From Tubiluchus corallicola (lineage: Eukaryota > Priapulida > Priapulimorpha > Priapulimorphida > Tubiluchidae): DNA of 64,000 nucleotides. Shown in pieces: positions 14,361-27,700 of this stretch. The DNA is taken from the NCBI GenBank assembly GCA_030141605.1, contig JAQGDQ010000699.1, forward strand, positions 32,501-96,500, given 5' to 3'. The position numbers and the translations under genes are program-made. Below the pieces are notes generated by a model. That model worked only from the letters and a program-made list of their open reading frames with translations, made no database searches and was not told the origin of the DNA. Within the stretch, counting starts at the first letter, position 1, and every line of letters begins with the position of its first letter.

Positions 14361-17300
14361 TGTGGTGAGACCGGTACATATCTCATTACCACGAATAATC
14401 CTGTAAGATGAGACACTGGAGTGGGACACACAAAATGGGACACATTTCACTACATTTGGGCTTGCCCATATAATTCCTGAATCAAAGTGGCACTGAAAAG
14501 AGTCGATATCTATATCTATGTTTATATCTATATCTATATCTTTTCATGCTGAATATCATTACTGTATTGTAATCATACTAATTTAATTTCATTCATTGTC
14601 TCTGCCATTTCAGGCCACTAGGGGCGCTGAACTACATCTATATTTGGCACGATAATTCTGGTAAGGGAATGTATGCTTCATGGTACCTGAAATACATCAT
14701 TGTAAACGACTTACAGACAAATGAGAAGTTCAAATTTATGTGTGATCAGTGGTTGGCTGTTGAGTATGGAGACGGTCAGGTATGTAACCGTATGTTATAC
14801 ACAAGGTGGTGCATATCAGTTTGCCTGGAGGGGGGGGACACAAAAATTACTAGTAACTGTACAAAACACTTTATCACACATCAAAAATATTGCTGAAACG
14901 ATGAAACTTATCATGCGTTTGTATTTAGTGTTGAAGCTTCAAGCATCTCAGACAGCCTGCAGTCCTGAAGAGCATGTTGGGAGCAGCGGCTCAAAGAAAT
15001 TAATGTCGAACTCAAGATCCTCTAAAACTTCTTGGAGATGTTTTACAAGCTTCTCTTTTTTGAATACCTATGAATCATTTTAAAGGAAAACCGGACGATT
15101 GTGTAAACATTGGATCAGAATAAAGTTTGCTCTAACATATTGAAAACTACAATAGCTTTTTGTAGATCAAAGTTTAGATTAAATAATAATTAGCTCGGAT
15201 ACTCAAATTTTGCTAAATTTTCAAAGCTACGCGCGGCTCAGTGAATCTACTAAGATTAGCAACGGCGCCTTTTTGTCACATTCGCGTGGCCGACAAATAG
15301 AAGACGGTACCATGAAAACCATCATCATGAACTGCTGTGTTAGTTTCTGTGTTAGTAGACCCCATTTTCGTGACATCACGCGCTTAAGCAGTAACACTTA
15401 CGCAATCGTGCTTGACGCGCATAGGGAAGATACTTACCATTGCACAAACTGTGGATAGTTTCTGACGTAAGCTGTGTTCGGTTGCAGTTAATTAACTTTC
15501 TAGGCAAATTATTCAAATATAAGAAACAATTGCAAACTTTTATAGGCAAGAAAATGTATATTTTGGACAGGAAATTATAATGAGATTGACTCTAAACAGT
15601 CGTCCGGTTTACCTTTAATCTCTCTATTGTTTGTGGTTATGCCATTCGGTACGATTGAGAAAATCATTCCCAGACTTTTGAATTGCTGCTTCAATGATAT
15701 CCCAATATTGAAGGTTATACGAGACGTGCAACATACTCAGCCATTAGGCCTGCATTGAAACGTGTTTCCATTAAATGAAGCTGCGCCCCCAAAACAGGAC
15801 CCTCTAGACCTATGAGACGTGCTCGTCGGTACGAAAGTTCAACCTAGGTCTATGCTCCCAAACCCCGAGATGTTAAAACTATTTGACATAAAATGGATCC
15901 CCAAGTGTATGTTTTAAAATGACTACTATCCGAGATTTTTCCCAACACGCTACAAACAGTTAAATCAGCCATTTCATACCACTAATTGAGGAAGTACGAC
16001 GGGTTGTGTCTGTCGATGGAAATAATCGCCCACATTCGCTCTGTTTCTCTAATAGATGGAGATGCTGATACGGACAAGCACTTGTTCATTTACTTTTATA
16101 GTTAAATATTGACTATTCGTTATTAAATTAAGCATTATTTAGTACAGTAGTCTCCCTAATATATCTATTTTAGGTAGACCAATATTTCGTTATTTTGTGC
16201 GCAATTGGATTTAACGTGTTATTTAAAGTAATGGTCCCGCCACAAGTTCTACTACTGACTCTGAGTAGGATTTCTGTTCACATACTGGTATTAAAATGTT
16301 AAACCTTTAAGCTTACCACTATTTCTGTGATTTCATTTCAATATTTGTTCCTGATAAAGTCATTCTGTAGCTTCAACACTCAACACAAACGCAATAAAAT
16401 CGAAACACTAAGCCAATGAGTTAAAATATAAAAGCTCTCGGCTAAATAACTTTAATGACGAAATATTGTTCACATTGACAAGAATTTCAAAGTGACATGA
16501 TCTAAACTGGTATCATTGATAGAAATAAGACAGATAGTGAAAAAGATGATTTTAACAACATAAACTTTGAAAAAATTGTGGTTTTGACATAGACACGGTG
16601 ATTTTACTGAAGTTAAACATTTGAGGCCAGAAAAGAGGTTAACTAGGTCACGTGACAGCAATTTCGTAATGTTAACAGGTGCAAGGAAGACCACTTACCA
16701 AATCCATCCCTCTCCCCACCCACTTGTGTTTCTACTTTAACTGTCTACCAAATAAAATACAGGGGAAGACTTTCACAACAAATCTTCCACGTAACGTAGT
16801 TCTCTCACAAACTGCGTCTCTCCCCAATTTTCCCGCACCTGCACGACATGTATATCTACAGCCACGCCACCACGTACGACATAACGCTCACGTGACCACC
16901 ACCAACAACCCAAACTTGGCAAAATAGGAGGAGGGTGGTTCAAGAATCCAAACCACCCACATAGATTTATTACAGACGTAAAAAAATCAGTAACTTTAAA
17001 AGTGCAGGTTGCATAATCATAATTGCCACTTGTTTTTTGACTCGTGAATGAAATTAGAAAGCATCTGTTTTTCTACATTAATGTAACTTTAATTTAGGAA
17101 AAAGAATGACTTTAAGTGCAAGTGAAAGGTACAAAAACACAACAGACAATATTTGTTTATGAAAATTTCGGCCATTAGTGATAACTTTGCGTTTCTATGC
17201 AACAGTAAATATTTCTTGTTACACGTGAAACAAACATAAAGTTATGATTATAAATTTAGATTGTTCTTTTCTTTTGCTTTACACACGATTCTGATATATG

Positions 17301-20300
17301 AAAACTGCACCAAGGTTGGGAAATTTTATCAATGTAATGATATGATATAATAGTGAACTTCATGTATCTTTCAAAACGTGATATGTGACGTAACACTCTT
17401 TGCTTTTCTGCAGGTTGATCGGCTGCTTCCGGTTGCAGGCAAGGAGCAAATGGAGGAGTTTTCCCATCTTTTCCAAACTCAGACCCGCAAGGACTTTCTG
17501 GACGATCACCTGTGGGTCTCGGTGTTTGCTCGACCAGCAAGGAGTCGATTCACACGACTACAGCGAGTGTTCTGCTGTTGTTCACTGCTGTCTATGACAA
17601 TGCTGGTTAGTGCTATGTGGTATGGTCTAGTCCCAGAAGGTACTATTCGGTCACAAGGAGGAATCAAATTTGGACCTTTCAGTCTTACTAGTCAAGAAGT
17701 ACGTTTGTTCATAACATTCAAACTAATTGAGATACTTATTCATACTTATTCGTTTTATATTATAGACTAGTTTGAATACTGACTGAAGTTTACGTTTCAC
17801 AATTTTGTAAAACTATTTGGTCACCGAAAAATTACCAATATGAGAAGCTCAGTGATACTGTCTAGGCTAAATATAATCAGCCAATTGCTGAAAACAAGAC
17901 AACACTACGCATGTCTGATAAGTGGCATAGAAAAATGGTCTTTCATTCCTAATCCAAGTTCCTCTCTCCTAATTTTTGTATTGATGGATTAATTTTTTAA
18001 TTACCCGGCTGATAAAATCATTTTGTTTTGTTTCTTCTAGATTGGAGTTGGTTTCATGGCAAATTTAATCATATTTCCCATCAATCTGTTTCTTGTTTGG
18101 GTTTTTCGCAAATCACGTCCTCGAAAAATGCGAAATTCGTCTCTCCTGAAAGCTATTAATCTAAGTCAGCAGCGTACAAGAAATGATCCATCATCTCATG
18201 CTATGATATCAATCAATTCATCTTCAGTAGATACAGATAACAAGCAAGGGCTTACAGGTACATGATGTTTTATGTTGCCGTTCTTCACTGCCCGCATCTA
18301 TAACTTTTTTGCTATTTGTTCATAATCTTTTTCACATTATCACATTCATTGTCTGTCTATTATCCATGATATAAAGTCATTCTTGTCAGTTCGTTTCTTG
18401 ACATATATAATAATAATAACAATAATAATAATTTCGTTTAGGACACAGTCCAAGGATAACACCTTAAGTTACTCAATATATAAATATAATCTTTATTTGG
18501 AATTAAAGTACATTGATAATCACTGTATAAAAACCTTACAGAGATGATCAATCAGTGTTAGTTAATAAAAACTTACACTGCTAAAGGCAAATGTGTCAGT
18601 TCACTCTAAACTACTGTGCAGTAACGAAATTTATGACGAATGAAAATAAAACGTATTTATATATATTATATATTAATTCTTTATTTGTCATTAAAATGGT
18701 TCACTCATTATAATAAAATTGAGTAAGCCTCAGCGTAATGTTAAAATAACAACACTGTTCAAGACAAATGCGTCCAGTGCAGACTAAAAAAAACTAAAGT
18801 GCAACACTAAGGCCTAATTATATACAATAAATTAACATATTTACAAACACCATATTAAAATCTCGTGGTAAAAGTTCCACAAACATCCTATTCAAGAAAA
18901 TAGTGTGGATTTTTTTAAATGTAAAATCTTTGCCATTGTCTTACAAATCGAACGGGGTGTCAGAAATTTGATTTCGTCGGTCGATCATAGATAACTTTAA
19001 TATTGTCATGTATTACTTACCATCCATTTGGAAATAGAGGAAGCTCATTGCTGATTTGGGCTTTTTTGAAAATGGTCGTTATAGAGTGAGTTAAATATCC
19101 GAGTAATTACTCTGCTGTAACTTAATTAACAAACGACGTTGAGCAATCTGTTAGATTCTAATGGTTGTAGCAGCCATGTGAATGCAGAAACTACTACCAT
19201 TGAATGGTGGAACATAACTACAGTGGAGTGTAGTTCACGATGTCATGTAGCATACTTAGCTATGAAGCAAAGCATCGCCGCACCTGGTCATCTGTTCAAT
19301 GGATTGTTTTGTCTGTTGTGTGGCCTTTCCATAATTTTGTGTTTCTGGAACGGTGGTCATGACATACAAATCCAAACGTCTATGCAAAATCAGCGTCTTA
19401 TCTTAGAATGTTGTCTTTCATACTTACAACTTACCTAGATTCTGTTCTCACTACAACCACTAGTAGCCTCTGCCATGGAGTGATAGACACGGGTTGAAAC
19501 ACACCATGTTGTAATCGCAACTTGTTGGAATTTTGGCATTATATCACAAACATTGCAGTTCAGTTTTGTTTAGGAAATGTCATTATATCACAAACATTGC
19601 AGTACATTTTAGTATCGGAAATGTCATAATATCACAAACATTGCAATACATTTTTGTATCAGAAATCTCATAATATCACAAACATTGCAGTACAGTTTTG
19701 TATTGGAAATGTCATAATATCACAAACATTGCAGTACAGTTTTGTATTAGAAATGTCATAATATCACAAACATTGCAGTACAGTTTTGTATTGGAAATGT
19801 CATAATATCACAAACATTGCAGTACAGTTTGTATCGGTAATGCAATAATATCACAAACGTTGCAGTACAGTTTTGTACCGGAAATGTCATAATATCACAA
19901 ACATTGCGATACAGTTTGTATCGGTAATGCAATAATATCACAAACGTTGCAGTACAGTTTTGTACCGGAAATGTCATAATATCACAAACATTGCGATACA
20001 GTTTTGTATTGGAGATGTCATAATATCACAAACGTTGCAGTACAGTTTTGTATCGGAAATGTCATTATATCATAAACATTGCAGTACATTTTAGTATCGG
20101 AAATGTCATAATATCACAAACGTTGCAGTACAGTTTTGTATCGGAAATGTCATTATATCATAAACATTGCAGTACATTTTAGTATCGGAAATGTCATAAT
20201 ATCACAAACGTTGCAGTACAGTTTTGTATCGGAAATGTCATTATATCATAAACATTGCAGTACATTTTAGTATCGGAAATGTCATAATATCACAAACGTT

Positions 20301-21696
20301 GCAGTACAGTTTTGTATCGGAAATGTCATTATATCATAAACATTGCAGTACATTTTTGTATCGGAGATGTCATAATTTCACAAACATTGCGGTAAAGGAA
20401 ATGTGTTGTATTTGTTCTTTGTAGAACGAGTTGGGTAGAGGGTTTCTAACTTTTCATGCAAGATTTTTACTGAACTGTATTTAAGCAATGACATTCCTTT
20501 TTAGTACACTTATTGCCACGATCCATCCTAATATTCAAACACAGTTATATACAGGATACATGCAAAAGTTTCAGTTTTATAAGTGAGAATTTTTGTGTTA
20601 CTTTTAGTGCATTCATCTTCTGCTGGTGGCGTTAACATTCTGTCTCAAACAAGGACGGGTTTGCGTCCACAAATTGCCATGTCTTTAGATGATACTCACC
20701 GTCCACGATCCATGACGCCGCTGAACGACGAAGAGAGGCCTGCATCTTCAATGAGCGATGATTCCATAATGATCGATGAAAGGTATTTTGGTTGGGTGCA
20801 ACTGCAAGCAGAAAACGTTCACGTGTTTGTTTGCATATTTAAATTTGTGAAGATTTCATTTTAAAAGCAAATTAAAATTATTAGTGTTTTGTTATTTTCG
20901 CAGTTTTGCAGCAAGTTGGTTTTTTGCACCATATGGTGATGTGCTGCATGCTGTTGGATACAATGATGTCGCCTGATGTAGTGGTAATGCTTTTCCACAA
21001 CATTACTGAAGTGTACAACTTTCAGTAGATCTGCTTGGTGCTGCATACAATGATGTTGCATGATGTAGTGGTAATGCTTTTCCACAACATTACTGAAGTG
21101 CACAGCATTCAGTAGATCTGCTTGGTGCTGCATACAATGATGTTCCATGATGTAGTGTGGTAATGCTTTTCCACAACATTACTGAAGTGCACAACATTCA
21201 GTAGATCTGTTTGGTGCTGCATACAATGATGTTGCATGATGTAGTGGTAATGCTTTTCCACAACATTACTGAAGTGCACAGCATTCAGTAGACCAACTAT
21301 TGTTTCAGATAAACTACTGAGTTTAATTCTGCCTTGCACTGATTTGAGCGAATTAAATTGACTTGTATGTGTTTTATTTTTCTCTAAGGTATGAAATGCC
21401 TAAGAGAAAACCAAAGAAGAAGCCCTTCTCCTTGCCGTGGTTCTGTAAGTACTTTGCATGGTTTCTCCTGTTTGTCACAATTGGAGGTTCCGCATTCATG
21501 ACGTTCTTGTACGGCATCAGCTTCGGTGATGAAAAAGTGCAGAAATGGCTGACTTCTCTTTTCCTTTCTTTCTTCGTGGATGTGTTGATCGCACAACCTG
21601 TGAAGGTAGGCCATGTGAAGCTAACCCTTTTCAATTTGCACAGATTCTATGAAAGGGAGAGAGATGGGGGAGAGAGAGATGGGGGAGAGAGAGAAG

Positions 21697-21775
<79 letters not shown>

Positions 21776-24700
21776 GTTAAGGGAGACAATAGACATACCT
21801 TGTGAATCATGTTATAAATTTTGTCTAAACTAGAACAGTTATGCAGCAACTAAACTTGGAAGCAATACTAATGTCGGTAGTCATTATTGTAAGCATTAAA
21901 AGTCCTAAGATATTATATAGAGAATTTTCACACTAAGAGGGCTGACTTTGTAACGAAGTCAATGTCTATGTTATTGCCCATTTAATTTGAGCTGTACATA
22001 AATACTTATGTCTTATAAACAAGAACTTGTGAGAGCAACAAAAATTTTCTTATAATTAGCCTCATAGCCTTATAATGAAATTGGGTAATTGTAGCAGAGT
22101 GATCAAAAACTGAAAAAGTTGGGATTGCAAGCTGTACGTAACTTCGAAATTTATTACAGATTTTCTTGCTAGCTGTCTTCTTCAGTTGTCTGTGTAAAAA
22201 ATCAGATTTGGACGAAGACGATGCAGATTATGATGAAGAAGAAGTGATCCTTGAGGAAAATGATGAATGGCTTCATCAATACAGTAATACTAGTGTTCCT
22301 AAGATTATTTTACTAATTTTGATTAAGCTAAAGTAATTACGTATACACAAATATATCAGTAAACATTATTAGAATCAATTTCGTTTTAGCAGGCTACATA
22401 GTTCTTTTTTGTATACTTAGTTAAAGTACTTAATTTACGACTGGCTAACGTTAATCAGTTTGTAGTTCATTTCTATTTACTTTCACCGAATCAAATACTG
22501 TATAAGCATTTTTATGTTAATTACTTTCAAAAGTCTGTCTTTATAATAGAAAAAATACAGAAAAATACATCATTTATAACTGGACCAATCATCGGCAAAA
22601 CTAGATAGAACACCAAACACTGAAACTTCTTGTGTGTGGTGTTTACTGTGTGTTCTTTACTTTCAAAAAATGAATTGTGCTGTGAGCTAAACAATTTATA
22701 AAATTAATGTACAAGTACTTCCTTCTCACGGTCATCCCTAGAGGGTGCTGTGACACGAACCGTGACATGAAGTTACCTGAATTACTTAAACATGCAAACA
22801 GTAGACTTCTCACCACAGACAAGTTTGTAAAAAAGGGCCAGGTATTTCCGTTAACCAGGTAGGTGACACAAACCACGTGCACAGCTTGCCGCCCAAACAA
22901 GCCTGTGGCTCCCTCCGGTGGGAAAACAAAAAAAATTTAGTCAAACAGGCAACTAGGCCACATTATTATAACTTATGAGCAATTTGTGTATAACAGAATA
23001 TAATTTATAATTATTCTTTGAAATTATGATTGATATACGTTAATGCCTTAACATTGGTATCACTGGAACCTTAATATCTTTCTGGTCTTAAGCAGCTTCA
23101 GTCATAGCGCCTGAAGCTAAGATGATGTGGGTGTTTATATTATTTCCCTGAAAATTATACATTTTCCTTGAATTAATACGTTTGTGTATAACTTTCTTAC
23201 TGTCTTTGTTGATTTGTGTTTTAGACATGTACGTAGCTAGACCAAGAAAAATAACCTGCAAACCACCTGGACAACAGGAACTCGCAGAGATGAGGGAATT
23301 CCGCTTTAAGGAGATGAAGATGTTTGCAATCTTACGTGAGATTGCCGTCTATCTGTTTTTTCTATGGATAGTTTGGGTGAACAGTTACAGGTATGAGAAT
23401 CAACTAGTATAGTCTGACTTTTTAATAGTTTTCAATGGTTTGCTGGAGAGATATTGGCCTGGTGTTAATTTTACTTATTATTGCTTAAAATTAATGTATC
23501 AGAATGACTCATTTTGTAGTCATGCCTTTCAGTCAGAGTTTAGAACGATAATTAAAGCTTAAAAGACACCAAATACACCAATCTTGCGCATAATTATGAA
23601 TCTGCCGATGATAGTTTTTCTTTACAAATTTTTGCTATTTATTTATTTTTTATTTTTGTTTATATTTTTGTAAAAGTCAAAGAGATCCTAATGCTTACCA
23701 CATGCAGCTGTCGCTCCGTAATCATTTTCTGGCACCTGGAGATTGGTACCTGGATTTCACTAGAGTAAGTAAATGGACGTAATGCTTTAGTAGAATTTCT
23801 GATTATTTATTGCATTAAAACGATTGAAATATGTCACACTACCTAATGTTTTTCTCACTTATAGATGTAGTTATCAGCTTTTTAAAAAAGACTATACAGT
23901 GTTAAAACACAAACTCCCCTCTCCTCATTGAAGCTATTTGTATGATTCATCCTACACTTGCCCTAATAAGTCTTTTCACAGTTTCGTTGTGCGCACGCGT
24001 AGTTGGCGCAGGTCAAAGGCTAACAGTACCACAGCAACGTGTCTTAGCTACAACCGACATGTATGTCAGTGCACTACAACCTTAACTCACATGTATGTAA
24101 AGCAAAGCCGTCTACCATATCAGTTCAGTAACTTAAGTTGATTTATATGGACTTTGGTTTTTTTTGAATAGCCACATTAGTCTGTGTAATTTACCAGCAG
24201 GACCTTGCTTGTGAACAAGAAAAAATGAACTAGGTTAAATTCTAGCTAGCTGTTAAAACTGTTACTATTACAACAGCATGGGCTGCGAGGCGTTGTCAAG
24301 TATACAATAGTCCATTGTCTGGTACACTTATCTTTTCACGATTATCATCATTCGCTGGAACTGTGTAAAAGCTTATTACAATCTAAGAATTCAGAGCTCA
24401 TTAGTTTCCTACTTTTGCTTGGTTTAAACGCAAATCAAAACATACACAATACAGTTCATTATGTAACAAAATGCTTGCTGTGTAACCATGCATAATTATT
24501 TAGCAAAATATACTGCATTATGTAGCAACTTACAATTTTGTCAGTATTTAACAAAAACAATACATTATGTAACATATTAATGCACGATGCTCATGGTCGT
24601 TATGGTCTAGGTTTGATCTAATTATCAGACTGAAGTCTGATTCTTTTAGCTCTAGATAAGATCCTGACTGTTGGTTGGATCGGCCTGGTCGGTGACTAGT

Positions 24701-27700
24701 CTGCCTAGAATCTGTTCTGCCTGAGGTCTGATATATGAGAGGTGTGGTCTGTGGTTGATCTGCGTGGGGACTGGTCTTTAAATGTCTTGCCTCTGTCTGG
24801 TGTGTCTGTGGCTGGAGTGTGGATACTGTGTAACAACCTGTTTTAATTTGTTATGTAATACATCATTTCGTTACAAAGTGATTGTTACATAATAACACAA
24901 AAATTGTTACATAGCGATTGTTACATAATAACACAAAAATTCTTACGTAATGATTGTTTCATAATGACGCAAAATTTCTTAGATAGTGTCGAATTTAGTG
25001 AGTTGTTACATAATATAGTATTTTTGTTACACTGTTGATACATGATGAGCCTTTTGTTACACATGAGCAATGTCTTTTAGCAAGTGGTTGCAGCTAAATT
25101 CAACAATTTTGCTCTGCCCTTTTTGTTAGATTAACAAACACACTCGTTTTTGGAATTGGACAAGAAGAATTTTGCCAGAAGTTGCCGTAGCAAAACCGTG
25201 GTACAATGGTCAAGAAGGTCTGTATGAAAAGGGTTTCCTAGGCGACCGAGTCAACCGACGTTTAGGACCAATATACATGAGACAAATCAGAGTTGTTCCA
25301 GGTCAGTGTGAAAAAATAGCACTTTCGTCATGTCAACTGTATAATGAAAAAGCTTCTAAGTGGATTCAGATGTGATTTGAAAGGATAGGAAAAGAGTCTT
25401 TAATGTAAGTTTCAGAAAGCCAGCTTAAAAAATTATATTGTTTAGTGTGAACAGGTACATTATTGTTTAGTGTGAACAGGTACATTATTGTTTAGTGTGA
25501 ACAGATACATAATTGATACTCATGTTAAGAGAAACTCAAGTTGAATTTTGTCGCGTTGAAATTTGTTGCAAGCGATCGTGCATTTTTTCTTAGTAAAATT
25601 CATACATAAGCGCAGACGTTCGTTTCCGCCATCACAACCATTTTCAATACTAAAAATCAAGCCAGAAAAAGAATAGGTAGTACACTAAAGTACAAAAACA
25701 CAAAATGTCGTTACAAATCAGCAGATTGGAATTTAACTTGTCAAAATAAACGTGGAAGAAACTGTGAAAATGAAAAAAATTTACCTTAGAAGATATGAGA
25801 TTCAGCAAAGATCATAACACAACGCTCAATAAATATGTTTATTCCTAGCGGCTGGCTCTTTCGTGCATTACTGTAAAGGACAAGAAAAGAGGTACCTGGA
25901 ATAGGTTTCAGAAAAGTCGTCTTAAAAATTGTGCTACTTTACAGTAATTTTATGCGTATATTATACTCGCTTTAAAAGGAATTTAATTTCATTTTAAATC
26001 TCCTGCAACACTGTTCCGAGGACGCCATTACATGACGTCACCTACGTAAACGTAAGTCAGGGGAAGAAAATGAAATCTTAATTAAGTCCCAAAAAACTTT
26101 CCATGCAAATCTATGTTACTTAGCATTTTGGTTACCTGCTGGAAAGACTTATGTAACTAGAAATAATAATTTAAAATGTTTGTGCCATTTGGTAAAATGT
26201 CGCTGACTCACCCTCACTAACCAAATTGTATTTTTTATCTTATTGACAAGATGCAGTAATTCAAAATTTTACTTAATTTGTGTGCTATGAATGCTCTGAT
26301 TATTTTTTCAAATTCAGGCAATAATATCTAAACTTGCTGCAAACGACTTACCATTAAAATGGCTGCGCCTAACGGTCATCCCGTTAGTTTAAATTTACAC
26401 GTTTTACACAGCGTTACTGCCGATGCAAGCTTTGCATACAAGAAGGCAGTGTGTAAATGGCATAAAATTTCAAGGCGAATTTTTTAAGCTTTATGTAAGC
26501 GTAGGGTTTTCTTGTGCTTTAAGATTTGCGTAAGATTTTGACAAATAGGAATCTGTTACACAAAAAGTGTTCTCTTCTTGCAACGTACGTATGTCCAAAC
26601 TTTGCAAGATTCGTTGCATTTACACATAATAACTGGAAACATCCTTACACAAGAATGATAGCAGAACTGAAACAATTAATTCACAAAAACAAGTGCACAG
26701 AATAATGAGCAAAGAAAGAGGGAATGAATGAATAACTGAACGAATCCATTCAGTGCGAGTCTATTAATCAAGTCATCATATCTTTTACAGGATCATGCAA
26801 TGTAGACATGTACATGAAAAAGGTTTCACCAGAGTGCAATGATTGGCCGATTTTCGACTCAGAAGAGACCAGAGATTTTTCTGCAGGATGGACACCAAGA
26901 ACTCACAACAATACAGATCTGGTAGATGAGTACACATACAGAAGCAGTGCAGAAATGGCGAGCCTGCCGTACTGGGGAAGGTTAGGACTTTATCCGGGAG
27001 GTGGCTACTATGTGTTTTTGAAAGAGGAGCTACAAGAAGTTCGTGATCAAGTTAAGAAGTTGGAGCATGAAATATGGATTGACAAATATACAAGGGCAGT
27101 TTTTATTGAGTTCTCTCTGTATAATCCTAACGTTAATCTGTTCACTGTTGGTAATATCCTGTTTGAATTCCCGTCGACTGGAGGCATCTTACCATATGCC
27201 AGATTTGATCCCATTCGGTTGACCGATCCCTTGGATTATGCCACGTTAAAAACTGCCTTTGAGGTAATCTTCGTCCTATTCATTATTGGCTTTGGCTGTC
27301 GTGAAGTATTAAAGTTCTACAAGCACAGGAAAGAATACTTCAGTGAGACGTGGAACTATGTTGAATGGGCTATTATCGGGTTCGGCGTTGCTAGTATCAT
27401 TCTTTACTTCACCAGGATGCAACTTGCCAATTTTGTCGTCAACTCTTTCCATTTCTCAAAGGGCAAGAGCTACATCAACATGCAACACATCAGCTATGTA
27501 GATGAAATGCTTTGCTACATGATGGCCTTCATCTGTTTCCTGGCCACATTGAAGATGATACGACTGCTGAGGTTCAACAGACGAATGTCTCTCCTGGGAA
27601 TGACATTGGTTTATTCGAAACGAGATCTAATATTCTTCACCGCCATGTTTTTGATCGTGTTTCTAGCATTCACGCTTATGTTTATGCTGACTCTTGGAAA

